A stretch of DNA of 61,415 nucleotides, taken from assembly GCF_004793885.1 (NCBI RefSeq), contig NZ_SRYG01000019.1, positions 1 through 61,415 on the forward strand, written 5' to 3'. The notes beneath the pieces are model-generated. The model was not told the DNA's origin, ran no database searches, and worked only from the letters and a program-made list of their open reading frames with translations. Shown here piece by piece: positions 33,532 through 41,662 of the stretch. The position numbers and the translations under genes are program-made. The stretch comes from Dubosiella muris (GTDB lineage Bacteria > Bacillota_I > Bacilli_A > Erysipelotrichales > Erysipelotrichaceae). Numbering within the stretch: the first letter of the stretch is position 1; every line of letters starts with the position of its first letter.

Positions 33532-33602
33532 TTCGTATTCCCTCCGTTTCCGGCATTTCCGCTTTCGTTTTCCTATACTAAACATGCAAGGAGGCATTGA
33601 AT

Positions 33603-34427
33603 ATGAACCAACCAAAAATCTTGTTTTTCGATCTGGATGGCACGCTGCTTAACAGTGAAGGCATCGTGACCGAAAAAACATTGTCCGCTTTGAAAAAGGC
33701 GCGCGAGGCTGGCGTGCTGTTGGGACTAAGTACCGGCCGGGATGTCAACAGCGTCGAAACGCTGCTGCCAAAATGGAAGCTCGATTCGATTATCGACATC
33801 CTCGTCGGAACGGGTGGCGCGGAAGTGGCGGACCGCAACTGGAACCGGATCCAGTCCGCGTTTCCACTGGATGGAGCGCTCATTCACGAAATCATGGACC
33901 ACTATGACGATATGGACGTCAACTTCGCGATTCCATACGATGGCATCCTGTACGCCCCGAAAGACGACCGCCACATTCAAAGTTTGTCGAAAGCCGACCA
34001 TGTTCCATACAAAGTCGTCGACTTTGACGCGTTTCTCACCGAGCCCAAGCCAAAAGTGATGATTGTCTGCGATCCGGAAACCATGGATCAAGTTGTGGAA
34101 AGAGCAAGCACGTTTGCCAATGAGCGATACAAGTCGGCCGCCCTGAAAACCGCCAGCATCTTGTATGAATACATGGATCCGCGCATCAGCAAGCCGCTCG
34201 GCATCCAGATGGCCATTGAACCATTTGGCATGACGCTTGAGGATGTGTGCGCGTTTGGTGACGCCGACAACGACCACGACATGGTGCTGCAAGCCGGGAT
34301 TGGCGTGGCGATGGCCAACGGCTCCGACGCCACGAAGCGCGTGGCCGACTTCATCATTGGCGACAACGACCATGACGGCATCGCCGATTTTATCGACACA
34401 TTTCTTTTACAGGAGGGAAATTCATGA
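33603..34427 (+). CDS. Cof-type HAD-IIB family phosphatase
   Basis: The 274-residue protein has HAD motif I FFDLDGTLLNSEG (about residues 8-20), motif II STGR (about 42-45) and motif IV GDADNDHDMV (about 219-228). It belongs with sugar-phosphate phosphatases. AAGGAGG with an 8-nt spacing supports the ATG at 33603. It overlaps the following PTS IIB frame by 4 nt. Confidence 0.9.
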   Translation: MNQPKILFFDLDGTLLNSEGIVTEKTLSALKKAREAGVLLGLSTGRDVNSVETLLPKWKLDSIIDILVGTGGAEVADRNWNRIQSAFPLDGALIHEIMDHYDDMDVNFAIPYDGILYAPKDDRHIQSLSKADHVPYKVVDFDAFLTEPKPKVMIVCDPETMDQVVERASTFANERYKSAALKTASILYEYMDPRISKPLGIQMAIEPFGMTLEDVCAFGDADNDHDMVLQAGIGVAMANGSDATKRVADFIIGDNDHDGIADFIDTFLLQEGNS

Positions 34428-34704
34428 AAATTCGCTTGTTTTGCAACGCGGGCATGTCCACCAGCCTGCTCGTTGAAAAAATGAAAGAGGCGACCAAAGA
34501 AGAAGGCCTTGACGCCGATATCGTCGCCTACCCGCTCAACGAGCTCGACCGCCATATCGAAGGCATCAACGTCGCTTTGCTCGGCCCGCAAGTCGGCTAT
34601 CAAAAGAAATCGCCGACAAGCACAACGTCCCGCTCGATGTCATTTCAATGACCGACTACGGACGCATCAACGGCCAAGCCGTTTTGGAGCAGGCAAAAAA
34701 CTGA
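34424..34704 (+). pseudogene. PTS lactose/cellobiose-type IIB component, frameshifted
   Basis: The first frame encodes the N-terminal IIB domain with the phosphorylated cysteine in LFCNAGMSTSLL (about residues 5-16) up to GPQVGYQ. The natural C-terminus (KEIADKHNVPLDVISMTDYGRINGQ-type sequence) continues in the -1 frame from 34603 to the stop at 34702-34704. The shift lies in CAAAAGAAA. It may be a true mutation, a sequencing error or a -1 slip on A-AAG. AGGAGGG precedes the ATG. No IIA or IIC gene follows. Confidence 0.8.
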
Positions 34705-34752
34705 TCTCCTCAAAACGTTAAGCAAGGACAACTCCTCAATCTTTTATCCTCC

Positions 34753-34776
34753 GGGAAGGCCAGGCCTTCCCTTTTT
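34753..34776 (+). terminator. Terminator of the HAD-PTS IIB unit
   Basis: GGGAAGG CCAGG CCTTCCC followed by TTTTT. Confidence 0.85.
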
Positions 34777-34781
34777 CACGC

Positions 34782-34803
34782 AAAAAAGGGACCGAAGTCC
34801 CTC
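34782..34803 (-). terminator. Terminator of the amt gene
   Basis: GGGAC TTCG GTCCC with a UUCG tetraloop and a T6 run on the minus strand, 6 nt after the stop. Confidence 0.85.
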
Positions 34804-34808
34804 CGCAT

Positions 34809-36503
34809 TTATTTCGCGTATTGCAGCGCTTCCTTTCCGGTTTCGCCCGAGGAGATCCGGATGACGTTTTCCACGTCGTACACGAAGATCTTGCCATCGC
34901 CAATCGACCCGGTATACAACGCTTTGCGCGCCGCGTCGACAACCTTTTGTACCGGCACTTCCGATACGACGATTTCGACTTTCATCTTCGGCAGCAGTTT
35001 CGACTCGACTTCCGCCCCGCGGTAGTACGTCGTCTGTCCTTTCTGGACGCCCATGCCCATGACATTGGCGACCGTCATGCCGCCGATTCCGATTTGATCG
35101 AGCTCTTTTTTCAACGCTTCGAACCGGTCCGGTTTCGTAATGATCGTCACTTGCGAGAAAGCGCCTGTTCCATCTTTCATCCGCACCGGCACCGCGTCCT
35201 CGACATCAACGACTACGCTGTCTTTTTTCGGCACATCGACTTGAATCGGCGCGTAAGGGCTCATTTCCGTCGCCATCGTGAATCCGGCGTACGCGCTTTC
35301 CAAGCCATGCTCCTCTTTATCAAGACCCATGATTTCCTCGTGCGGGGTCACGCGCAAACCAATCGTCTTTTTGATCAAATAGAAGGTAATGAAAATCGTC
35401 ACGGCCGTCCACACGCCGATGCAAAGCAAGCCAAACAGCTGGACGAGCAGCTGATCCCATCCGCCGCCGTAAAACAGGCCGGCCGCTTCCGGCATCGTTT
35501 CGGTGCCGCACGCGAACAATCCAACCGCGATCGTCCCCCACAGCCCGTTGGCGAAATGCACCGCCACGGCGCCGACCGGATCGTCGACGTGCAGTTTATA
35601 ATCGAGCAGCCATACCATGAAGCAGCAAATCAAGCCGGCCACGATGCCGATGACGCAAGCGCCAAACACGTTGACCGCGTCGCATCCGGCCGTCACGGCG
35701 ACCAGTCCGGCCAGCGCGCCGTTGAGTGTCATCGACACATCCGGCTTGCCGTAACGAAGCCACGTGAACACCATGACCGCGCATGCCGCCAGCGCCGGCG
35801 CGACTGTCGTCGTGGCGAAAATCGTCGCGAGCTGCACCCCGCTTTTCGCGGCCGCCCCGTTAAATCCATACCAGCCAAACCAGAGGATGAACACGCCCAG
35901 CGCCCCGATGACAATGTTGTGTCCAGGAATGCCGTGCGGCTTGCCGTCGGCGTCAAACTTGCCAATTCTGGCGCCCAGCATCGCCGCGCCGATGAAGGCG
36001 CAAATCCCGCCCGCGAAGTGAATAACGGCCGATCCCGCGAAATCGTGGAATCCCATCGCGGTCAAAAATCCGTCCGGTCCCCATACCCAGTGGGCCTCGA
36101 TTGGATAAATGAGCAAGCTGATCACAAACGAGTACACGCAATAGGAAATAAACTTCGTTCGTTCCGCCATCGCGCCGGAAACGATCGTGGCGGCCGTGGC
36201 GCAAAATACAAGGTTGAAGGTAAACGTCGACCAGTCGGTGGTCGCGAAATCCGTCAGCGGATGGGCGCCCCAGCCAATCCAGGGACTTCCGCCCGTTCCG
36301 CAAAGCAGGCTGAATCCTAAAATCAGAAACGCGACGGTTCCCAAACAAAAGTCCATCGTGTTTTTCATGATGATGTTGCCGGCGTTTTTCGCCCGCGTGA
36401 ATCCCGCTTCCACCATCGCGAATCCGGCTTGCATGAAGAAAACCAAAGCGGCTCCGATCAGAAACCAAATCCCAAAGACTTGACTCAATACTTCTTCCAT
36501 CAT
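34809..36503 (-). CDS. amt: Ammonium transporter fused to a C-terminal PII protein
   Basis: The 564-residue product joins an Amt channel (residues 1-410, 11 helices) to a full PII domain (about 445-560). The channel has both pore histidines (SAVIHFAGG and AVAVHFANG) and the MVEAGFTRAKNAGNI region. The PII part has a T-loop with QKGQTTYYRGAEVE, including the Tyr at the usual uridylylation position, and the nucleotide B-loop TGSIGDGKIFVYDVENVIRI. Normally PII is separate and blocks Amt; here it is tethered. No glnB/glnK is adjacent. GGAG is 9 nt from the start. Confidence 0.95.
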   Translation of the reverse strand: MMEEVLSQVFGIWFLIGAALVFFMQAGFAMVEAGFTRAKNAGNIIMKNTMDFCLGTVAFLILGFSLLCGTGGSPWIGWGAHPLTDFATTDWSTFTFNLVFCATAATIVSGAMAERTKFISYCVYSFVISLLIYPIEAHWVWGPDGFLTAMGFHDFAGSAVIHFAGGICAFIGAAMLGARIGKFDADGKPHGIPGHNIVIGALGVFILWFGWYGFNGAAAKSGVQLATIFATTTVAPALAACAVMVFTWLRYGKPDVSMTLNGALAGLVAVTAGCDAVNVFGACVIGIVAGLICCFMVWLLDYKLHVDDPVGAVAVHFANGLWGTIAVGLFACGTETMPEAAGLFYGGGWDQLLVQLFGLLCIGVWTAVTIFITFYLIKKTIGLRVTPHEEIMGLDKEEHGLESAYAGFTMATEMSPYAPIQVDVPKKDSVVVDVEDAVPVRMKDGTGAFSQVTIITKPDRFEALKKELDQIGIGGMTVANVMGMGVQKGQTTYYRGAEVESKLLPKMKVEIVVSEVPVQKVVDAARKALYTGSIGDGKIFVYDVENVIRISSGETGKEALQYAK

Positions 36504-36536
36504 ATCTACTCTCTCCTTTTCGATTGTTCCAAAAAG

Positions 36537-36639
36537 CGAAAAAGACGCTTATCGACCCGATCCCCGTTGATCAAGTCCATAAGCGCCTTTGCTTCGAATT
36601 GGATGTCCTAAGAATACGCCTCTTTTTTCGAATATGCAA
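36537..36639 (-). promoter_or_regulatory. amt promoter and attenuator-like leader hairpin
   Basis: TTGCAT (36639-36634), a 17-bp spacer and TATTCT (36616-36611) predict a start near 36605. In the leader, 36587-36544 folds into a 9-bp outer stem, one G-G mismatch, a 9-bp inner stem and a hexaloop AACGGG, followed by T5. The A at loop position 1 and G at position 4 match the ANTAR-target hexaloop rule. It looks like a leader terminator controlled by antitermination. Only one such hairpin is seen. Confidence 0.55.
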
Positions 36640-36730
36640 GTCTTTTTCATACTTTTTTGAAAAAAATTAAATCTATTTCATTTTCTTTCTTTTTGTTACA
36701 GAGTGGCATTCGAGGCGAAACGACCTGTTT

Positions 36731-37510
36731 TTATCCGAGCGCCACATCGAGCGCGAGCATGAGCGTGAATCCGACCGCGAACCAAAGCGTTCCCACGTTG
36801 GAATGCTTGCCGGCCGACATTTCCGGGATGAGTTCCTCGACGACAACATACATCATCGCGCCGGCCGCGAAGCTGAGCAGCACCGGCAGGACGGGCACGA
36901 CATAGCGCGCGGCCAAAATCGTCGCCACCGCGGCGATCGGCTCCACGACGCCCGACAAGACGCCATAGCCAAACGCTTTCGCCTTCCCCATGCCTTCCGA
37001 TTTTAACGGTAGCGAAATGATCGCCCCTTCGGGAAAGTTTTGAATCGCGATGCCAAGCGAGAGCACCATCGCGGAAGCGAGGGAAATCATTCCGTTTTGC
37101 GCCGCGCCGGCCAGCACCACGCCAACCGCCATGCCTTCCGGGATGTTGTGCAGCGTGACGGCCAAAACGAGCATCGTGCTTCGATTGAGCGCCGCCTTGA
37201 CCCCTTCCGGCTCGTCGCTGCCTTGATGCAAATGGGGAACGACATGATCCAGGATCCATAAAAACAAAATCCCGATCCAAAAGCCCGCCACCGCGGGCAC
37301 GAACGCGAACGCTTCCAGCGATTCCGATTGTTCCATGGCGGGCACGAGCAAGCTCCAAATCGAGGCGGCGACCATGACGCCGGCCGCGAATCCGGTCAGC
37401 GCGCGCTGGGTGCCGGCATGGACGTTGTGTTTCACAAAAAACACGCAGGCGGCGCCCAATGTCGTTCCGAGAAACGGAATGAGCACCCCTTGTAATAGTT
37501 CCATTGACAT
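36731..37510 (-). CDS. ZIP family metal transporter
   Basis: The 259-residue protein has eight membrane segments. The ZIP metal-binding helix 4 reads TLHNIPEGMAVG (about residues 118-129) and helix 5 NFPEGAIISLP (about 157-167). The loop HLHQGSDE (about 92-99) is a His-rich metal-binding stretch. Such proteins import zinc or iron. AAAGGAAA lies upstream. It is transcribed alone. Confidence 0.93.
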   Translation of the reverse strand: MSMELLQGVLIPFLGTTLGAACVFFVKHNVHAGTQRALTGFAAGVMVAASIWSLLVPAMEQSESLEAFAFVPAVAGFWIGILFLWILDHVVPHLHQGSDEPEGVKAALNRSTMLVLAVTLHNIPEGMAVGVVLAGAAQNGMISLASAMVLSLGIAIQNFPEGAIISLPLKSEGMGKAKAFGYGVLSGVVEPIAAVATILAARYVVPVLPVLLSFAAGAMMYVVVEELIPEMSAGKHSNVGTLWFAVGFTLMLALDVALG

Positions 37511-37577
37511 TGTGTGGTTTCCTTTCTTTTGCCCCCATTATACAAAAAAAAGCCACGATCGCCTGTTTGAACGCTAT

Positions 37578-38240
37578 TCAAAACAGCCAGAACGTTTCGC
37601 AAGGAACAAACGTCATCCCAAGCTTTCGCTGCAAAGAAAGAGAGTTTCCGTTGTCGGCGAACACATCCGCGTAAGGCGTGAATCCTTCCGAAAGCATTTG
37701 TCCAATCATGAATGTTTCCAGCTGCGCGCCAAAGCCATGCCGCCGAAACGGTTCGAACACTTCAAGCAGTCCCATGCTACCTTCCGCGTGGCGGCCGACA
37801 AACCCGATCGGCGTTTGTTCGTGTAAGGCGATCCAAAGATACCCGTTGTCAATGTAGGCGGCCAGCTCCTCCCGCTCGAGCAAATCGTAACGGGAGGTGA
37901 TGAAATCCAAATCATCGGCCCGCGCCTTCCGGAAGGAAAGCGTCAAAGCTGTCGCCGGGGCTTTCGAATTTGGCCAAACGACCAGCTGGCAGGCGTGCGC
38001 CGAGGAAAACCCAAGCGTCACCATGGCAAGATCCCGCGCTTTCTTCCCTTGCACCATCATCACCTCGACCTTTTGGCGATCCAGCCCGGCCAGCCACGCC
38101 CGACACACGGACTCGTTTGGCTGGCGCAGCATCCACACGCCGGAAGGCGCTTCGACCAGCTTTCCCTCTTTGTCGTGGCGCACGACCCGTCCACCTGCCT
38201 GGATGGCGTTTTCAAAAGGAATATCCACTTTATTTCTCAT
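37578..38240 (-). CDS. GNAT family acetyltransferase
   Basis: The 220-residue protein has a C-terminal GNAT-like region (about residues 100-215). It includes YLWIALHEQTPIGFVGRHAEGSMG, and FEPFRRHGFGAQLETFMIGQML, which is the acetyl-CoA loop in the form RRHGFG. The N-terminal 90 residues are a separate domain I do not recognise. The start at 38240 is set by AGAGG 8 nt upstream. Confidence 0.8.
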   Translation of the reverse strand: MRNKVDIPFENAIQAGGRVVRHDKEGKLVEAPSGVWMLRQPNESVCRAWLAGLDRQKVEVMMVQGKKARDLAMVTLGFSSAHACQLVVWPNSKAPATALTLSFRKARADDLDFITSRYDLLEREELAAYIDNGYLWIALHEQTPIGFVGRHAEGSMGLLEVFEPFRRHGFGAQLETFMIGQMLSEGFTPYADVFADNGNSLSLQRKLGMTFVPCETFWLF

Positions 38241-38292
38241 TTTCAAAACCTCTTTTCCACAAAAAAAGGCAGTCGCGCTGCCTGCTGTATAT

Positions 38293-38478
38293 TTAACCGA
38301 AATACGCCGATTTTTTTTCTTCTTCCCGCCGTTTAAAATGGTCGTTCAAAACGTCACCCCACATTTTTCGGCGAACCGGAAGAATCGCCAATTTCACTTT
38401 TCCGCCTTCCATTTGCAAAGCGGTTTGTTCATTCAGCAAAATCGAACATTTGGCATATTGTCTATCATTCTTGTTCAC
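38293..38478 (-). CDS. Small hypothetical protein with GTG start
   Basis: The frame opens at an ATG at 38493, but GGAGGAG lies 6 nt before the GTG at 38478, so the product is probably 61 residues. It is basic, ends in a KRREEEKKS stretch and contains LLNEQTALQMEGGKVKLA. I do not recognise the family. There are no neighbours on the same transcript. Confidence 0.6.
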   Translation of the reverse strand: MNKNDRQYAKCSILLNEQTALQMEGGKVKLAILPVRRKMWGDVLNDHFKRREEEKKSAYFG

Positions 38479-38674
38479 GTCAGGCTCCTCCATTACCTTT
38501 ATTCACTTTTACTATACGCTTGAAAGCTCAGAAACAAAACCTGAAAAGCGTTTACATTTTTCCGTGTTTTTTGACATGGCCGGCACCATTTTTGGGAAAA
38601 TTTCCAATCCTCGTTTCAGCATTATTTACTTTTTTAAATTTCCTATGTAGGATAAAATAAAAAGGAGATTTGGT

Positions 38675-40171
38675 ATGCAAATAGTACAAGGTGAAAAAGA
38701 TAGAACCTTCTTTGAAACACTCAAAGAAGATTGTTCTACTGAAATAAAAAAAAGTAAATTTCTGCCCAAAGATTTATGGGAGACCTATTCCGCTTTTTCA
38801 AATACAAATGGTGGAACAATTTATTTAGGAATCAAAGAAAATTCTCCTAAAAATATCATCTTAGGCGTCGAAAATCCTAGAAAAGTAATTGATGATTTCA
38901 TTGTCACTTGCCGAAATCCAAGTAAAGTAAACTATGATAATTCCAATGAGGAAAATATAACCTTAATTAACATTGATGGAAAAACGATTCTTCAAATAGA
39001 TATTGAAGAAGCTCCTTTATCCAAAAAACCAGTTTTTTGTGGCGGAAATATTGAAAATTCATTTATCAGAAAAGGAAGTGCTGATTTAAAAATGACAAAC
39101 GATGAATTACGCGCTACGTTTAGAAACGCAAAGCCAGATATGGATTCTTTGTCAGCACCTAACACTTCTTTAGATGATTTAGACTCTCCTACAATAAATC
39201 GTTATAGAAAAAAATTTAATCAGCAATATCCTAATCGTTTTGAATCATTATCTGATACAGATTTTCTTATAAGAATCGGTGCTATTTATCTTCAAAAAAA
39301 TAATACTTATGCTATTAAAAGAGGAACTTTGCTCTTTTTAGGTAAATATCAATCAATTAAAAAAGTTTATCCACATTTTCATCTGGATTATTTTAATCGT
39401 ATCTCCGGGCAGAATAGATGGGATGATCGCATTGCTTCTGACGAATTTTATGATTTTGAAATGAATGTATACAACTTTTTTAATATAGTTTGGGAAAAAT
39501 TTCTCAATAGCTTTAATTCCCCTTTCGCATTAGATGAAAATTTAGAAAGATCGAATCCTAGGGCAATCGAAGTATCTTTACGCGAAGCTCTTGTAAATTG
39601 TTTAGCACATGCGGATTATGAGCAATCCTATCCGTCTATTAAAATCGAAATTCATAATGGCGTTTATATTTTTGAGAATCCTGGTCAACTTCTAATTCCA
39701 ATTAATCAATTTACTCAAGGAGGAGAGTCTCGACCTCGCAATGAAATGCTTATGAGTTTTTTTAGAAATTGCGGTTTTTCCGAAAGACAAGGTTTTGGTG
39801 GCCAACAAATATTTGGGACTTCTTTAAAATGGAAATTTAGAACACCAAAAATAGAAACCGACTTAGAAAAAACTCGATTATCTATCTGGACTGTTAAATT
39901 TGCTGATAGCTACCCCGATCTAACGGAAAAAGAGATACTTATAATCAATTATTTGACAAACTACCCTAACCCTAAGGCAAAAAAGGAAATCCAGGAAGCA
40001 ACAGAATTAAGTGAATACCATACTAAACAAACCTTAGACTCGCTTTGCAAAAAAGAAATCATCAAACGTGTCGGAAAATCTGTAGCCACAAAATATACAA
40101 TCACTCGTTCGAATCAAGAACTTCTTACATTAACGAAAGAGGCACTGAATATTCTTGCCAAGCAATTATAA
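38675..40171 (+). CDS. AlbA_2/Schlafen-type ATP-binding regulator, AT-rich
   Basis: The 498-residue protein shares the plan of the 29529-30971 gene. It has an N-terminal AlbA_2 domain (KEDCSTEIKKSKF, YSAFSNTNGGTIYLGI, about residues 16-52), a GHKL-like module (SLREALVNCLAHADYEQ, about 303-319) and a C-terminal winged helix (about 412-470). Its codon use is far more AT-rich than the neighbours, a sign of recent transfer. AAAAGGAG precedes the ATG. Tandem 11-bp repeats lie directly after the gene. Confidence 0.88.
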   Translation: MQIVQGEKDRTFFETLKEDCSTEIKKSKFLPKDLWETYSAFSNTNGGTIYLGIKENSPKNIILGVENPRKVIDDFIVTCRNPSKVNYDNSNEENITLINIDGKTILQIDIEEAPLSKKPVFCGGNIENSFIRKGSADLKMTNDELRATFRNAKPDMDSLSAPNTSLDDLDSPTINRYRKKFNQQYPNRFESLSDTDFLIRIGAIYLQKNNTYAIKRGTLLFLGKYQSIKKVYPHFHLDYFNRISGQNRWDDRIASDEFYDFEMNVYNFFNIVWEKFLNSFNSPFALDENLERSNPRAIEVSLREALVNCLAHADYEQSYPSIKIEIHNGVYIFENPGQLLIPINQFTQGGESRPRNEMLMSFFRNCGFSERQGFGGQQIFGTSLKWKFRTPKIETDLEKTRLSIWTVKFADSYPDLTEKEILIINYLTNYPNPKAKKEIQEATELSEYHTKQTLDSLCKKEIIKRVGKSVATKYTITRSNQELLTLTKEALNILAKQL

Positions 40172-40173
40172 AT

Positions 40174-40202
40174 GAGATTTGCTGGAGATTTGCTGGAGAT
40201 TT
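40174..40202 (+). repeat. 11-bp tandem repeats, cluster A
   Basis: Two full units of GAGATTTGCTG (40174-40184, 40185-40195) and a partial third (GAGATTT) begin 3 nt after the AlbA_2 stop codon. Confidence 0.9.
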
Positions 40203-40280
40203 TTGCCTGCAACTATTAAAAAAATCAAATTAAATAAGGAGTAACCACTTTACTTAAAGTATGATATTCCTTTTTTAGCT

Positions 40281-40320
40281 TTGATTTGCTGGAGATTTGC
40301 TGGAGATTTGCTGGAGAAAT
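40281..40320 (+). repeat. 11-bp tandem repeats, cluster B
   Basis: Three units (40281-40291 with TT in place of GA, then 40292-40302 and 40303-40313 exact) plus a partial GAGA. They are 107 bp from cluster A, in the same orientation. Between the clusters is an AT-rich hairpin (about 40238-40275, AAGGA / TCCTT) that could end the AlbA_2 transcript. Confidence 0.9.
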
Positions 40321-40419
40321 CATTTCCCGCTCCCTGACAATTCCCCTTTGGCGATCGCCCTGCTGTTTGTTACAATGGATGCAACAGAAAGTATAAAAAC
40401 ACAAAAGAGGAGAAAACAA

Positions 40420-40824
40420 ATGGGAATGGATTCAACAAAAAGAAAAGGACCAAAACAATTCGAGGCAAGCAAAAACGAGCTTTATGCGATTTTTCGCAAA
40501 CGCCCTTTTTCCCTGGAAAAGGCGCAGCGCGTCTTGTCGGATTTTCAACAACTTGGACTGGGAAACGACTCGTTTGGCGAATTGTGCTTGACCTTTATCG
40601 ACCTGGCTCTTGACTACGGGGAAACAAATGAAGCCGGCTTTTGCGACGCCGTATTCGACACGTATTACGAAGTCGCGGGCATGGCAGGCGAGGACGAGAC
40701 GCTTTACGAGCAATGGAAAGACCATCTTCAAACGATCCGTGACAAAGCGATCGTTTCCTGGCCCGGCTTTTCCGATTATATGCACGACATGGCGTTCATC
40801 ATTCCTTGGGCGGAAGACGAGTAA
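40420..40824 (+). CDS. Hypothetical protein, 134 residues
   Basis: I do not recognise the family. It is a mostly helical acidic protein with a basic N-terminus (DSTKRKGPKQFEASKNE). Aromatic and acidic residues are frequent in the second half. No membrane segment or catalytic motif is seen. AGAGGAG is 7 nt upstream. The 11-bp repeat cluster B lies about 100 bp upstream of the start, so its promoter may be controlled by the AlbA_2 protein. Confidence 0.7.
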   Translation: MGMDSTKRKGPKQFEASKNELYAIFRKRPFSLEKAQRVLSDFQQLGLGNDSFGELCLTFIDLALDYGETNEAGFCDAVFDTYYEVAGMAGEDETLYEQWKDHLQTIRDKAIVSWPGFSDYMHDMAFIIPWAEDE

Positions 40825-40847
40825 CGAACGACCGGCAACGCAAAACA

Positions 40848-40889
40848 AAAAGGAATATCCGCGTTCGAACGAAACGGGTATTCCTTTTT
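40848..40889 (+). terminator. Terminator of the 40420-40824 gene
   Basis: AAAGGAATA..CCG / CGG..TATTCCTTT with a T7 run on the plus strand and A-rich flank on the other side. Confidence 0.8.
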
Positions 40890-40904
40890 TTACGGGCAGA
40901 ATAT

Positions 40905-41180
40905 AAAAAAAAATGAGAGCCGACGCTCTCAAATTGTATATAACATGCTCTTTTCTTTCGGGTGTCTTTTTATGTAGAGTATTCAGCTCACACATAATCA
41001 AGGCGCTCGGAAATCCTTTCGCAATCTTCTGCGACCGAAAGAGGAACCATGCTACTAGAATATGGTATCAAGGATTGAGTATAGGATAGTATTATTCATT
41101 TGAAAGTATAATAATTGGATTCCCGATTCGCTTTTTTTCATTATTATGATGTTACAAGTCGCTTCCCCAAACAACTTGCT
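40905..41180 (-). ncRNA. Candidate non-coding or small-peptide transcript of about 275 nt
   Basis: On the minus strand TTGACT (41214-41209), a 17-bp spacer and TATATT (41191-41186) form a strong promoter. Transcription would end at GAGAGC GTCG GCTCTC plus T8 (about 40931-40906). The transcript starts with a hairpin (CAAGTTG / CGACTTG) and has a second one (CTTTCG..CGCA / TGCG..AAAG). Only two very short frames (28 and 20 codons) lack good ribosome binding sites. I looked for signatures of tmRNA, RNase P, SRP and 6S RNA and saw none. No annotated gene occupies this stretch. Confidence 0.5.
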
Positions 41181-41233
41181 TCCATAATATACTGGATTGT
41201 CCTAGGAAAGTCAATACATTTCTTAAGGTTTTC

Positions 41234-41662
41234 TTAAATATTTTTCGTATACGTGAAGTGCGTCTGTTTCATCCCTCGTTTTTCGTAAAACCGGTGCGCC
41301 TTTTTTCGCTTTTGATTCGTCGCAAGCGCTAGCTCCACGCATCCTTTTTGACGTGCCAGCATCTCGATATCCTTTAAAAATTTTGTCCCGACGCCTTCTT
41401 TTCGCATCGGCTCGACGACGTCCAGTTCGATCAGTTCCGCCGTCTTGGCGCAATGGTGCAAATATGTCCCGTACCGTATCGCGGCGTAGGCCGCCGGCAC
41501 GCCATCCACCTCGTAAATCAGCGATTCCATCGTCTTGTCGTCGAGCTGCGCCTCAAACAAAACCGCGAACCGTTCCCGGTCGAAGATCGTCTGCTCCAAA
41601 TCGCACATCCGCTCGTACACGAACGGCATATCTTCGATACCCGCCTTGCGCGTGCCGCTCAT
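41234..41662 (-). CDS. GNAT family acetyltransferase
   Basis: The 142-residue GNAT enzyme has VVEPMRKEGVGTKFLKDIEMLAR (about residues 82-104), containing the acetyl-CoA loop RKEGVG, and the C-terminal HRFYEKRGM segment (about 124-132). The substrate is unknown. Its ATG overlaps the azlD stop codon and GGAG is inside azlD, so it is translationally coupled to the azlCD genes. Confidence 0.9.
   Translation of the reverse strand: MSGTRKAGIEDMPFVYERMCDLEQTIFDRERFAVLFEAQLDDKTMESLIYEVDGVPAAYAAIRYGTYLHHCAKTAELIELDVVEPMRKEGVGTKFLKDIEMLARQKGCVELALATNQKRKKAHRFYEKRGMKQTHFTYTKNI

Noticed and set aside
40981-41001. Fourth plus-strand copy of the sRNA
   Set aside because: Only AGCTCAC and CATAATCAA match. 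The promoter, linker and terminator are absent, so it is treated as a possible pairing site of the opposite-strand transcript instead.
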